A stretch of DNA of 64,000 nucleotides from Akebia trifoliata (GCA_017979445.1 CM030717.1:15114086-15178085), one strand, 5' to 3'. Positions 44,989 to 58,340 are shown, counted from the stretch's first letter. Notes: generated by a model from the sequence alone, not told the origin. Made by a program: numbers and translations.

Positions 44989-46704
44989 TCGCCTGATTAA
45001 TCAATTCGTCAACCCGATCGCAATGATTTCCAATGATGGATATTATTTTCATTGCTTTATTTTGTTACAAGAAATATTTTAGAAATCTGAATGAGATATC
45101 TCGAATTGACAAAACTGTAGAAACCACGCTACGCTAGGAAAATATAACTCCAGAAATATAGAAATCATCATCTTACAGACAAAAAGAAACTTTATGATAA
45201 AAATCACTAAAAAATGACCAAATTACCAAAATACCCCTAATCTTAAAATATCCCTAGAGCCTACGTTATGCTTAGGAAAACTCAAAACTCAACACATAAA
45301 ACACACAAAAAAATCAAAATAAATCATCATTTCGATAATTTTCACAAAATTTGACAAAATTACATAAATACCCCTACATAAAGTAAAGATCACGATCATT
45401 TCAAAAACAAATTTCATAAATAATACAAACCAATATTTTCATTGAATTCCTTACAAAAAATCGATTCTAAAACATCCTAGAATATCAAAAGTTAACTTAA
45501 AACACGAAAAGTCCTCTCCGAGGGCAAAACGATAATTTCACAATTTTTGTAATTAAAAATTTTAAAATTAATATATAAAATATTAAATAATTAAAGTGAA
45601 ACATTAATAAAATTAATTGAAAATTTTAAACTAAAAAAATCGATCAATTAGGCTCTCAGGCAAAATTGTTGAGGGTTACAAAGATATTTCTTTAAGAACC
45701 CCTCCATTTGGGAGTCCAAAGAATTAAAGATATAATAGAGGGGGGTTCTCCAGAAAATTAAAGTCAATCAAGCAAGACTAAATTCAAGGTATTAAAGTCA
45801 ATCAAGTAAGACTAAAGTCAATTAAGAAAGACTAAGGTCAAGATATTAAAATCAATCAATTAAGACTAAAGTCAAAATCTTAAAGTCAATCAAAGAAAAT
45901 CAAAACTCAAAATCCTAAGAGAGTTCTAATTAAATAATAACTCTACCTAAAAGAATTCTAATTAAATAATAACTCTACTTAAAACAATTCTAATTAAAAT
46001 ACAACTCTACCTAAAACAGTTCTAACTAAAATACAACTCTAACTAAAAGAATTATAATCAAATACTAATTCTATATAAATCAACCCTTAAAAAAATCTAT
46101 AAATAGAGGTCTTCACACCCTATATTCGTATCAAATCATTAACCCTAAGAGAAGTAAGTTAAAAAGTTTCCCTAACCTCCCAAAAATCCTAATTTTGAAG
46201 TCCCAACTCCTTGCCTAACACCCATACTTCAATTTTAGCTTGAAAAACACCTAGAAGTCCTTCAAAAACACCCCAAAATCCATAACAAATTCGAAGAATC
46301 CAGATCCAAGAAAGAGATACCTTGCCTCGAAGATCAGAAATCAGATTCGAAGACAGAACGAAGTAAGGAGTACGGTATAAGGAGTAGTTTTTGTCGGATC
46401 TAAGGGAACAAGATCTTTGCGTATCGAAAGTAAAATTTCTGTTATTTTTCTATCTAGGTTTTGTTGTTAGCAATGTAGTCTTATTTGGGATAAGTAGAGA
46501 CCGGCATTGGCCAGGCGGGGTTGGTGCCTAACACCTTCCAACTCCGTAATGTGATCCCTGGATTCAATTCTTCTTCAGTAGATTAGTTTCTTTATCCGTT
46601 TAGAGTCAGTATTCGGTTCATAGACCATAATAACTAGGTGGAGACTCCCAAACCTCAAGGGTCAAAAGCGGATCCGCGCACCCCGCGAATCGAGGGCACT
46701 TTCA
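44984..46704 (+). mobile_element. Tat-like solo LTR inserted in the copia protease
   Basis: Starts TGCATTCGCCTGATTAATC and ends GAGGGCACTTTCA. Exact target duplication CCCAT (44979-44983 and 46705-46709). Homologous to 17960-19657 over its length. TATAAATA at 46098-46105; hairpin at 46517-46545. Removing it with one CCCAT restores the copia reading through LTWVIDFGAS, so it inserted after the copia element, in the opposite orientation. Confidence 0.9.
46517..46545 (+). other. Conserved LTR stem-loop, copy D
   Basis: GGGGTTGG, loop TGCCTAACACCTT, CCAACTCC: eight positions all paired if G-T is allowed. The mismatch in copy C (A-C) is a G-T wobble here. Confidence 0.75.
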
Positions 46705-46852
46705 CCCATGTTAGTGGAGCATAGCCAGACTAAGTAACATGGAAAGTAAAAGATGTACTTGGAAGTGTGATAATTGAGGCCACTGTTGAGGAGGGATGAG
46801 TGTGAACATAGATTTAATCCCAAATAATAATGGCAATCTGAGTGTGTAGTAG

Positions 46853-47751
46853 TTACAAATCAATTGTGTCAGGTGAGGAAGAATAATCAGTGAGAGGAAT
46901 GGACAATGATGACTCCACTATAGCAGCACGATGAACAAACTGTTTCCAAGATGAAGTGGACGAACATCGTGGTATCAGATGTGGATAGAGCTGAAAGCAG
47001 CGGGCTTTCTCATGACTAGTTTTTTCATAATAATTGCAAGTAAGGTCACACCCTTTATCACGACCACGACTCCCTAATGCTAGGATCCGAATGTCAAAAA
47101 AACTTGAAGTGGCTGCTAGAACCATCTAATCTGTAACCGAATCAAAGAGAATACCAGTTGCCTAAGTTTGAGATTGAATAATATAACAACAATACTCATC
47201 ACTGTTAATTATCACAAATATCTCAAATAAATGAAGTAAAGGAGTGGTATTAATGATCTAGATCCGAATTGCTTCAAATTCAAGACTTACATCAATGAGA
47301 AACTGATATATCTATTGTCGAGCAATCTTCTTAACTACAAATTTGGCTGCTTCTGCAGATAGCTTAGCCATAGATTCATAATGAGAAAGCTTATCCCAAC
47401 AGATCTAGAGAAATCCAAAATAATCAACTACACTCTATGCTCTTTGGATAACCTGGGCAATGTCTCAGTAAAACTTATAAATCCTCGAATCATTCCTAGC
47501 ATGAGCATATGTCTGAGTGAGGGCTAACCACAAAGACAAAATAGTTTCGTGATACATAAATATTGTATAGATTTGTTGGTCCATTGAATTAAATAGCCAT
47601 CCAAGAATAGTACAGTTATCAATCTCCCATTGTTCAAATTTGGGATCAGTGAGAGGTGGTTTAGTAACGATTCCCAAAAGCCATTCAGATTTACCTCTAT
47701 TACCCAAATAAAATCGCACAAACCGAGATCATAACTGAAAATTTCGACCAT
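46853..47751 (-). pseudogene. Copia gag remains
   Basis: 47465-47719: capsid region (KPPLTDPKFEQWEIDNCTIL, then SLWLALTQTYAHARNDSRIY). 46853-47125: zinc knuckle CX2CX4HX4C with the second Cys changed (CNYYEKTSHEKARC). Frames are interrupted. Confidence 0.82.
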
Positions 47752-48573
47752 CTAGTAGGGCATCAGTTATACGCTAGATTGAGAAAGTTGTCCCAAGAGT
47801 TGTGTTGGAATCCTTGGTCTCGTGATTTGTCATTATAGTGCACGATAAACAATAAAACTTTGGATCGAAGGAAGATCTCCCGTAGTATTAATCCAACGTG
47901 AAAGAAACCATAGGTAGAAGGGGCAACAATGTTGTTGTAGGTCTTTTAGCAGTCTAAATAGGAATCTATAGCAAATCTATTATTGTCGCAGATCACCAAG
48001 TCTGTCACACACAGTGTCGTAAGCCCTCACAAGCAATCTTACTGTTGTCACAAGTCTCCAAATTAGTCCAAACAACAGGTCTACAAACAGAAAAATCTAA
48101 AAAAAATTGTAGCCAATGGCCACACACACTATCGCAGCAATCTGGAAGCAACCTAAATAGCAGGTTAATAGTCCTACTTGTGTCGTACTCCTCCACAAGG
48201 TCCAACAGACCTATCACAACCCATAAAAAGTAGTTATTCTGATTGTTGTGAGTCTCCACAAGGTCTAAACTGTAGTCGTACTCCTTCACATGGTCTAACA
48301 GACTCTCGAACTCTTCAAAGAACAGATTTACTGTTGTCGTAACATACTTAACACCCTACTATTGCAATTGCAAGACTTCAAAATAGCAGCTATTACAACT
48401 CTTCACACAGTTGGTGTCCCCAACTAGAGAGGGGAACCCAAAACGAAGGTCTATGGATCTTCGATGGTTGTCATAGCACCAAAACAAGATAGCCACTGCT
48501 ATTGCAGGGTTCAATCAGAAGTTGCAATGTTGTCGTAAGGTTCAATCAAAGGAGGAGGGGGTGAAATTCCTTA
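47752..48573 (-). other. Copia 5' untranslated and gag-start region
   Basis: Between the primer-binding site and recognisable gag. Includes several short GTTGTCGTA-type repeats (CACTATCGCAGCAATC, GTTGTCGTAACAT). No intact frame. Confidence 0.55.
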
Positions 48574-48872
48574 GTTCTGATACCAAGAAAAATTATTTCA
48601 AGACTCTTTTATGAGCGCTTGGCAAGAATTTATATTAGTATAAAAGTAAAAAGATAAAAGTACCCTTACAAGCCAGAAATAAATAAAAGCTAAATAAAAA
48701 ATTATATCTAAATAACTAGATTATTTCCAATATTAAATAATAATTTTTATTTCTAAAACCCCACAAATTTCAAATTAACAACAATTATGTCATACAAGTC
48801 ACCAACATTTGAAATCAACATTGAAATAACTGAATTTTGGGTGAATAATTTTCGATGGAAATAAGTGATGTG

Positions 48873-49265
48873 TAATTATAAAAGCACCCCACGAATTAAT
48901 AAGAGCAACCCACACCATAGCCAATTTGTTTTTGTCTTATACGGGTTAAAGTTTTTGGAATGAAACAATTTTTTGTGAGGATGATCTATATGGTCTGGAG
49001 ATCATCCTCACAAAAAATTTGCCCATTCTGAAACTTCTAACCGCATCAAAATTGGTTTCCAAAACAAAACAAAAAATTGATGATTTATGGTTCTTGAACT
49101 TGTTTTGATGGGGTTAGAAGTTTTGGGATGGGTTGATTTTTGGTGAGAATGATTTCCTCATTGTAAAGATCATCCTCAACTTATTCCAAAAATTTTAACT
49201 CATGTAAGATAAAATAATTCAGCCATGGTGTGGGTTTATTAATTTGTGAGGTGCTTATATAATTA
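48873..49265. mobile_element. Foldback MITE E3
   Basis: Arms: left TAATTATAAAAGCACCCCAC, AATTAATAAGAGCAACCCAC, ACCATAGCC; the right arm reads back TAATTATATAAGCACCTCAC, AATTAATAAACCCACACC. Inside, GTGAGGATGATCT...AGATCATCCTCAC modules as in E1 and E2. Confidence 0.78.
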
Positions 49266-49563
49266 TCTATGAGATATAAGAGGTAATAATATCCTTTTAA
49301 GTATAAGGGCATACTTTTCCATGCTGAAAAAGAGAAATGTTTACCGCTTTAGCACAAAAATTAAGCAACAAAATAATGCTGAAAATTTTTTTTTCTTGCT
49401 TTTTTTAGTTATAAGCGTTGAAAATATGGAGTAAACAAACACACTAATTTGACAAAAAGTGTTGAATTTTTTTTTTTCAGCATTAAGCACTGAAAATTAG
49501 AGCAAACAAACAGCACCTTAGATTTCAAAATCTATCGATGAATGGAACTCCCCAAAAAATTTA

Positions 49564-49603
<40 letters not shown>

Positions 49604-49936
49604 AAGAGAATAGTTGGAGGAGAAACAATGGGGTTGGTCTCTCTATGAAGATAATATTGAGAGAAGAAATTAGGTTTGATCTCCCTATGAGCATTTGGAG
49701 GATTTCAGTGATCCTAAGGCATAAAATGGGTAGGATTATTTTCGAAATCCGAATTTAGTAGATTTGGGTCATTGGAGTAGATCCGAATACAAAAATGGGT
49801 CAATTATGATTTGATGTCCCATGATCCAAGTTGGATATAGATTCATCCATATATCCTCCTAGATCCAAGTTATTTATTGCGTTTAAAAATTATATTCTTA
49901 TGTTTTCCAAAATATCTTTTTCTACTGCTTTAATAT
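49266..49936. repeat. Non-coding, with (CT)n at 49567-49602
   Basis: AT-rich; CT microsatellite of about 17 units. No gene recognised. Confidence 0.5.
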
Positions 49937-51065
49937 AAGGACATTTAGCATAAATATTCCATAGGTTTATAGCAATGGCAAACAATGGCCACTTTTTTAA
50001 CACTCAAAATGGAGCTATTAGCTACAATAACTCATATTTTTGGACAAAAATACCCTCACCTACAATTTCTCTAATAAACTCTTAAAAATAATCTTCTAAA
50101 TTGTAGCTTCCTCCATCCCAACTTTCATACCATTGAGATAGAGAGAGGTTGGCTCTCTTTACCAAAATCAACCAAAAAGTCATTGGAGTTCACAAAAAAG
50201 GCTATAGATTTGAGGAACAATAGTAAACGTTGTAGCTCTCCTCTATTTCTTTCATTTTTTAAAATCATTTATATATTCTTATAATCTTGATATATTTCTC
50301 GTCTATAGTTATAAAAATGAAAAATGGTAGCAAAAAAATTGATTTTGCTTTATTTTTATGATTTTGTTCATAAGATTTACCCAATGTCAAACCTCAATGC
50401 TAGAATGTATTATAGCTCCAATCTTGAGGCTCAACACTATCTATTGTTGAAGCTTGACGGAATTATCCAGTAGAAATTTTTGTAAATGAAAAATATCTAC
50501 AAGGTCAAACTTCAACAATAGGTACCATTGAGTCTCGGCTCTATAATACATTTCAGTGTCGAGGCCCGACACTGGGTACATTTTATGAACAAGATCTTAA
50601 AAATTCCGTGAAATTGAAAAAAAAAAGTATTACCATTTTTTCATTTATATTACTATGGACGAGAATATCAAGATTATAAGAATATATAAATGATTTAAAA
50701 AAATGATACAAATAGAGAAAAGATTGAGAGCCTTTAGTGAAGATCTTCAATGGATTGAGAATCGAACATAAGAGCACGTAGATCTACAAGTTTCACTATT
50801 GTTACTCAAACCTAAAGTCTCTTTGGTAGAGAATGGATCTCTCTATCTCTCTCTCTCTCTCTCTTTGATATAAAATGTTGAGAAGGAGGAAGTTAAAATT
50901 TAGAAGATTATTTATCAAGGGTTAATTAGAAAAATTATAGATGAGGGCATTATTATAGAAAATCATGAGTTACTATAGCAAATAGCCTTATTTTGGGTAT
51001 TTCAAAAAAGTGACCATTTTTTGTTATTGGTATAAACCTATGGAATTTTTATGTTAAATGTCCTT
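49937..51065. mobile_element. 1.13-kb palindromic (foldback) element
   Basis: The arms match along most of their length around a centre near 50470. Left end AAGGACATTTAGCATAAATA, TTCCATAGGTTTATAGCAAT; the right end reads back AAGGACATTTAACATAAAAA, TTCCATAGGTTTATACCAAT. Inner matches include TCTTATAATCTTGATAT and the copies around GTCAAACCTCAATGCTAGAA. Divergence between the arms suggests age. No clear target duplication or coding sequence. Confidence 0.8.
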
Positions 51066-52629
51066 GTCAACAACAAATTTTACGTTTGTGTGATCGACTA
51101 AGAAGGCCACTTTTAATGTGTAGATGGTTATTTTTTATGCTTGATCTTTTATAAAAGTTTCTGTAGATTTTCTTCTCTCCAAACTTTGCATTTTATAGAT
51201 TGAGAATGATTTCTTGACTTTCGAAGAAGGATTTTAGGCTTGATCTTCTTTTTAATCAAAGACCGAATCTCTTGAAGAACTTTACTTCATCTTTAGAGGA
51301 GGGCTTGAGAGATTCTTCTTCTCTAGAGAAAGAGCTCTTGTCTTTTGAGAGAAAGTGATCCACGTCCCCTCCAAATAAGGAAAGCTTTGGTATTTATAGA
51401 TGTAAGTTAAATTATCTTTCCAATGATACCATTGATTTAAAGGATTTGATTGATTAGTTTAAAGGTTAACTTCATCCAAATCCTATTTTAAGAATTTTAT
51501 GGATTATTAGTGGGTCGGATTCATTTATTTGGGTGTGAGGCCCAATACTTAATATGTGGACCACTTGATTTTGTTTAGATCATGGGCTTTATCTATGAAA
51601 GCCTAAACCCAAACCATATGAGGTTTGTCTCGATCAATAATGCGTAGGCTCAAGTCTGATTTTAGGGATTTTTTAATAATTCAAAGAGTTACATAGTCTT
51701 TTTAAATTTTGATGCTTACTGTCTTTAATATAAACATAAATTCTTATAAAATAGAATTATTATAAAGACAAGGATAAAATGGTATAATAATTAACAAACA
51801 AGATTGACGAAAAAATGTTGAATGACCCGATCTGACCCAAATCAGGCAATTCGGTCAGGTTGGATCTAGATTAAGTGAAATCAAAATGATTCAAATATGG
51901 TTATCTAAAAGGATCCGAGTGGGATTTGGATATGAATTCTGATCCATATAAAAAAATTGGGATTTGGATATGGAGGAGCTCAAACATAGCCATTTTAAGT
52001 CCTATGTCTACGGTAAAAAATAAAGAATTAATGCCTACCTACTCTTTAAGTTATTTAATTTTAAAACTTTGGTGTGCCAATAAAAATCCTCTAATAAATT
52101 GAAGATAATTTTTTAATTTCAATTGAAAAGTAGCTTTGCCACATACAATATATTATTGTGTTGTTCATTGAATTTGATCATGTTTCTCTTTATTATGCAT
52201 TTTAATCTATTTGGACTTTTTTAAATATCTTGACATTCATTTTAGAAGTTGTTTAATTAATAGAGCCCACAATACTTAACTAAGTATAATTTTATTTAAA
52301 TATAAGTTATAATATAATAAATATTTTATTGTTTAGAAAAAATGTCCATTTATCCCCTATCAAAACAATAAGAAAAGAGCGACTATATTGCAGGTTGATT
52401 CCCTAACCAGAAAATTCCAGGATAGGGTTCCATGAATTGAACCAATGTTACCTAGTGTGTGTGCGTCCATTTGATTTTGGGTTTGTGATTAATGGTTCGC
52501 TACTCTGGAATGAATTAAATTCGCAAGGGTAGTAAGAGATAATTCGTTTCTTAAGTTGCTTAAGTTCATTAATGCAATAAATTAGTCCAATTCACTTGTG
52601 CATATATATAATTCAATCCTGAAAGTTAA
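51066..52629. other. Non-coding, nothing recognised
   Basis: AT-rich intergenic sequence up to the Harbinger element. No supported gene. Confidence 0.4.
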
Positions 52630-53238
52630 GGGTCTGTTTGGATATCAGGAGTAGAACTACTATTCCAAAGAACAGGAGCTGAAGTACTCTGTGGAGGAGT
52701 TGAAAAAGTAATTCTGTGCAAAAAAAGCGTTTGACAATCAACTCTGTGAAGTACTGGTAGAAGTACTTTTGTGCTAGAAGTTTGTTTGGGAACCAAACTA
52801 ACTTCTCATGACTTCTAGAAAAAAGACCAAAATACCCTTATATTATATCAGTTACTGTTTTTTATTTTTTAGTATCATAATATGCCTTCAAATTATACTG
52901 ATTTTTAACGTTTTAACTATAAATATTAATATAATATAATATAATAAATATTAATATAATATAATATTTTAAATATTAAATATTAATATAATGTGTTTAA
53001 ATCCATTATACTCAAATTTAAAAAAAAAATTGACAGCACCTCCCTTAAAAATTAGATGGTTTAACTTATCACCTGTTCAATTACCATATATATGAAAAAT
53101 GTCTCAAACATACCAAATCTTAATATATATATATCCATACTTAAACAAATCTCATACATGCAATCTACATATATCTATTTAAGAAATAACATTATAACTA
53201 ACACAGCTATTAAACTTAAAATTTTTATAAACTGCAAT

Positions 53239-55101
53239 TGTAACACCCTGAATTTTTAATTCGTATCTCGAGAAAAAAATAAATAGTGAAATTTTAATAA
53301 AATTTTGAAAGTGGGACTTAGGGGTAAAAATTTAGGATGTTTATGATCATTTTTAATGGAATCTGACCTCACCATTAAATTCAAAATGATCGAAAAACAT
53401 AGTTTAGCCTGTAAGCATGCTCAAATCCGAGTCCGAATATAGAAATTGCAAAATCCTCGATTACCGGGTCGGACCAGGCTAAAACAGAGACTTTTTGTTA
53501 GAGCAATAATTTTTAAAATTCAATCATACCATTGGATTCATAACGAAAAATTATTCAACATGGACTATTTATTTGCCATTTTTGGATATCAAGAAGTCTA
53601 ATTATCGTCAGAAACGAAAACGACATCAAGTTTAGGGGTCACCTCAGGTCAAAAATGTAAATTTTTTATGGAGACATAATTTATAAAAATTGACTATACA
53701 ATTAGATCCGAAACGAAAAATTAGATGAAATAGAGTATTCATTTGTCAATTTTGGAGTCCGGATGATCAAGTTATCATCGTTCAAAACAATTGACAAAAT
53801 ACCAAATTCGTCCCAAATTTTATATAAATAAAAATTTTAATTAAAAAAAAAAAAAAAAAACTCGTCTCCTCCAACCCACCCAAACAGCGCGACATATATA
53901 AACGAAAATTTAGTTTTTCTTCCGATCTTCCACCTCAGATCTCGTGCAAACGGCTCGCCGTCGACGATCGACGCAGAAGGGAGAAATGTCCACAGCTACG
54001 TTCTATACAAAATCCACCCGACCTTTCTTCGTTTCACTTTCTATTTCACCCGATATCGTCAAAAATCAGTCGTATTTGGATACGAAAATTTTGAAACTTT
54101 GACTTCGGATTTCGTCCGTTTCCGGGTCAAACCGTCTTCCGACGCAGAAGGGAGAAATGTCCGCAGCCTCATTCTCTACATAACCCACCCAAATTCCTTC
54201 CGTTTTCTCATCTTTTTCACCTCGTATAGTCAAAAATCAGCCGTATTTTTATACGGAGATTTCATAACTTCGACCTCGATTTTCATCTGTTTCGGGATCA
54301 AACCGTCTTTCGCCGTAGAAGGGAGAAGAAACGAGCACATCGAGATCTTCGAAACTACTAGGTCGGTTTCGAAAATCAGCCGTTTTGAAATTCGGTTAAT
54401 CTCGATTTCCGTGCACACGCTTTGATCCTTTCGCCTAGACATTGTAAGGAACTCTCAATTTCTATTAGTAATCGTAGATTGTGAAAATTGCATTTAGGAT
54501 TTTATTAGAAAAGTTTTGGATATATTTTCAAAATATAGAATTCTTTTATTATTTAAAAATTCACGTCAGAAATTGCATGTTTGATATGTTTAATTGTATT
54601 TTTAACAAATTATACGTGGGTAGAGTATTTTAACGGGTTATTTTCATAAATTGGGTCTTGTGCACTACTCGGACCCCGTTTTGATATGAAATTTGTATTT
54701 TTAAATATTATTGATAGAAATAAATTCTATAATTGGAAAATGTGATTTAATATTCAATGAACTCATATTGAGTTGATGGATATCAGAAAATGAATATTTT
54801 ATTGAAGAGATTGAAAACTGTAAAAAAATCGGAAAAAAGGGAAAAAGGGTATGAAACGGTAAAATGTCAGAGTCACACCCGAGGGGTGATGTCTGCATTT
54901 TACGTTGTTGTGTTGTGTGCAGGTTGGTGAACAGATATCCAGGGATAATATTGTTAGTTGCATGTTTATTTAAATTTCTGTTAGCGCGAGGCGCTCCGTT
55001 TTGTTATTTATTTTAGGCTGGGTGGCCACACTTGCATGGTAGGAAACTGGATATCTATTTTCAACCTTGTATTGTTAATTTCTCTTTTATTTTCAAATGA
55101 A

Positions 55102-55138
<37 letters not shown>

Positions 55139-56406
55139 ACTATTTTGTGAGCTGTTAAAGAGTTTGTGAATGCCTGAAGGGATAGTGCGTCATATCATCC
55201 GGAGTGGTGTACTATCCTGGGATGTGCGGTAGGGACCACCAAGCTCATACGTGATATGGGATGCGTATGAGAGTGGAGTCACAACTGGAATCCGGATTTA
55301 TTCCTCTCTATCTTTACCAGTGAACTTGTAATGTAAAGGTGGTCGTATACGAATGGTTTGTATATTTGGGAATCACATGTACGCCTGATAGGCATAGACG
55401 AAGATGATTAGTCAGTGATCACTAACAATCTATAATAGTTGAACGTTCTGACACATCGAAAAGAGACCCATTGCTTACGGTCACGTCAAACGGCCAGCCT
55501 GAGCCGGATAAATGGTCAACCAAACGTGGTAAGTGCTGCGACCGGCCACAAAATCAGGAACTAAAAGCCAGAGAGAAATTGTAACATTATGTCCCGACTG
55601 GGAGCGATCTAGTCGTGAATCCCAACACTCTAATTCCAATACTCCACCATTGTGTATTATGTATCTGTTACTTTACTTTGATATATAAAATGAAATGCAT
55701 GTTTAATGTTTCCATTTGATCAATTAGATTTGTACATAAAGAAAATGGTATAGTGAGTATTGTTGATTGATGTAATGTCAGTTTTAAAATGTTTAGTTGC
55801 TCATCCCTGGCTATATGTACCAGTTAATCGTAGTTTATTATGTAAAACTTTGATTATTTTAAAATGATTCAGTATGCTTATTCATTCATGCTAGGAGGGG
55901 TTATTGGCAGAAATTGTTTGTTTCCCTACTGGGTAACCTTTGTTACTCACCCTTTCCTTCTCTATTTTTTAGTTTCAGATTCAGAGCTTGGCGAGGCAAG
56001 TATAGAGTACGAATGAGGATCATCTGGTTAGTCAGATAGACAACCAGAGTTCGTCACCTGGTAAGTACTAAGGATATACCCCCTAGTGGTGTCAATTCCC
56101 CCAACTAGTTTTATGGATTCTGTCTTGAGTGTTAGGATTTCTGTTAGAGTGAGAAATTTTGTATAATCCTGTATTCTGGTTATTCATTCGCACTCTTATC
56201 TTTCGTACGTTATCAGACGTATATAAGCTTCCGCTAGTATTATATTTTGTATATGTATGCAGGATTGTATGTTGTTTATCAGGTGCAGGTTGAACGCCTT
56301 GGAATGCTAACATAAACAGAAGAGACCATGCCGAAATTTCGAGGTGCTACATAATACCTCGAGATCTAACATGGGGATTTGTGTTAGCGTTCGGCGGGGC
56401 GCCACA
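53239..56406 (+). mobile_element. Solo LTR of a chromovirus-like Ty3/gypsy element (3.17 kb)
   Basis: Starts TGTAACACCCTGAATTTTTA and ends GGCGGGGCGCCACA. Exact target duplication GCAAT (53234-53238 and 56407-56411). Contains about 2.5 copies of a 171-base tandem repeat (around 53930-54440; AGAAGGGAGAAATGTCC recurs at about 53976 and 54147) and a TA microsatellite at 55107-55134. No coding. Confidence 0.88.
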
Positions 56407-57028
56407 GCAATATATTACATCCTATTGATGCATAAAAAAATAAATCCTTCATAGTCTTTTGTTGTCCATTTTTCTTCACATGTTTATCAGTTATATCAAC
56501 TTTGTCAATAAATTCAACTTCATCAACCTATAAAAATCCTCCAGTATAATTGTAGAATTAAAGAATAAATAAATTTCATTAGGTTGTAATAAAAATATAT
56601 ATATTGTAAGATAAACATGATAAATTCATATATGTCTTATTGACAATTATTACATTCCAAGATGGACACCGATAAAATTTTCTACCTTTGTTTTTTTTTT
56701 TTTTTTGTTCTAGCAGTAATAATAATCAACACTCGACCACACGAACAACAAAATGTCATCAAAACTACAATCAAAGATTTCAAATGCATGAAAAATTAAA
56801 ATAGATAAATTTAAATAACTTACAAGAATGACAAGTCAAATGTTTAATAACATTTAAATTAAAGTACTAAATTTAAGACAAGTCATTCTTATACATTAAT
56901 ATCATGCCGATCATAGACCTCTTTTATAGTTTCTGCTATGACTTCTCTTTTTTGTTCTATAATCCTATTTGCTTAACAATGTGAATGCACAATTGGATTT
57001 CTATGATTTAAATATGAGAATCCTTCTT

Positions 57029-58340
57029 CTATAAAATCATCTTGATCATATTGGATAAATTCCACATTTGATAAATCTTTTTTTGAATAAAATTGTGTAA
57101 TCCCATACAGACAATCATAATATCTCGCATATCAAATGAATACGAATGTATGTCACGTAAAGTTATCCATTGCACTTTCAAAATACCAAAACATCTTTCA
57201 ATGACATTGCGTAGGGAAGAATGTAGATGATTGAATAATTCTTTCTTCCCTTTTTTCCATGCCTTTCTCCGAAAATCTTGTAGATGGTAACAAACACTTC
57301 TATATAGTGTCAAATACCCGTCTATCAATAGATATCCAGAGTCAACCAGATAATACTTACCTAACAATCAAAGTAAACAACTACAATCAATATAAATTTA
57401 TTTAAGTAAAGAAAGTACTATCTAGATTAATACTTTAAATACCAACCTTCTGGTGGGTGTGAAAATCCTGAATTGGGATCAGTAATGGTTTTCAACAATA
57501 TATTTGAGTCATTTGCTTATTCTTCTTAATCAGTCATGACATACGTAAAAAACATATCGAAAGAATATATAGTCAACACATTCTGTGTTATACCCTTTCG
57601 ACCTAAGAAACGAAGTTGGTTTGCTGCAGGAACACATGCTCATATATGAGTACCATCTATCACTCTCACGCAATCCTTCATGTTGAAATAATAATGTATA
57701 AAACAATGTATCAACTAAAAAATATATATTGGTGTTAATAATAAAAAATATAATAAATTACCTTAAAGAAATGTCAATATCTTCAACTAATCTGAATTTC
57801 AAGAGGGATCTCATTCAAGTATCAGGGTACGATAAGAGTCCTACATAAATGTAGAACCACCTCCAAAACTCTATGAAAATGCTTGCTTACAGTCTCTTCT
57901 GAATGTTAAAATCGATTAACAATCAATCTCATACTTGTATTTTGTCCTAATATCATTATGAACATTGCCAAAGAAACGCGTCTCGTATTTTGTAGGTTTG
58001 TCTCATCGTGAAGAAATGATAATAATTTGTGAAAAACGTATTTCTCCATTCTAAATTGTTCATGACATATAGAATTATTTCTTGATAAAATATATTTTAT
58101 ATAATCTTTCCCAGTAAAACCATAATTTGTCTTGGGTTGTTTATTTAAAATATGTTCTCGTTAAGGTAAAATCTAGCTTACTACCATACCAATTGCTAAT
58201 AGTTTAAGATTATCATCCGAAGATGAATTTGAAACGTCCTCAACTGACGATAAATCCATCACCTCTTCATCTAACAATGAATCAATCACCTCTTCATCCG
58301 ATAATGAAGACATCAAAAATACATCCGACGATGAATCCAT
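57029..58340 (-). pseudogene. PIF/Harbinger DDE transposase, decayed
   Basis: Start at 58340 with an acidic N-terminus (SDEEVIDSLLDEEVMD). Then CHEQFRMEKYVFHKLLSFLH and SMRLIVNRF, a block around VRVIDGTHI...ACVPAANQ (first catalytic Asp in IDGTHI), KYYLVDSGY (second Asp), and SLRNVIERCFGILKVQW (third, Glu). The intact stretch 57029-57367 holds the last part. In-frame stops include one in the THIRAC motif (Arg codon CGA changed to TGA, a CpG transition) and several around 57500-58150. All three catalytic residues can still be read. Confidence 0.85.

Larger units (their letters stand above)
41698..48732 (-). mobile_element. Decayed Ty1/copia retrotransposon, minus strand
   Basis: Two 147-base LTRs (41698-41844 and 48586-48732); minus-strand primer-binding site TGGTATCAGAAC (48574-48585); polypurine tract CTTGAGGGAAAG (41845-41856). 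Gag, protease, integrase, RT and RNase H remain in copia order with many stops and frameshifts. A Tat-like solo LTR splits it at 44984-46704. The LTRs begin TATTGGAAAT and end TTCT rather than TG...CA. Flanks ATTTG and TTAAA do not match, so no target duplication. Confidence 0.9.

Noticed and set aside
54099..54442. 108-codon frame and its antisense partner
   Set aside because: They lie in the 171-base tandem repeat of a solo LTR and have no known domain.
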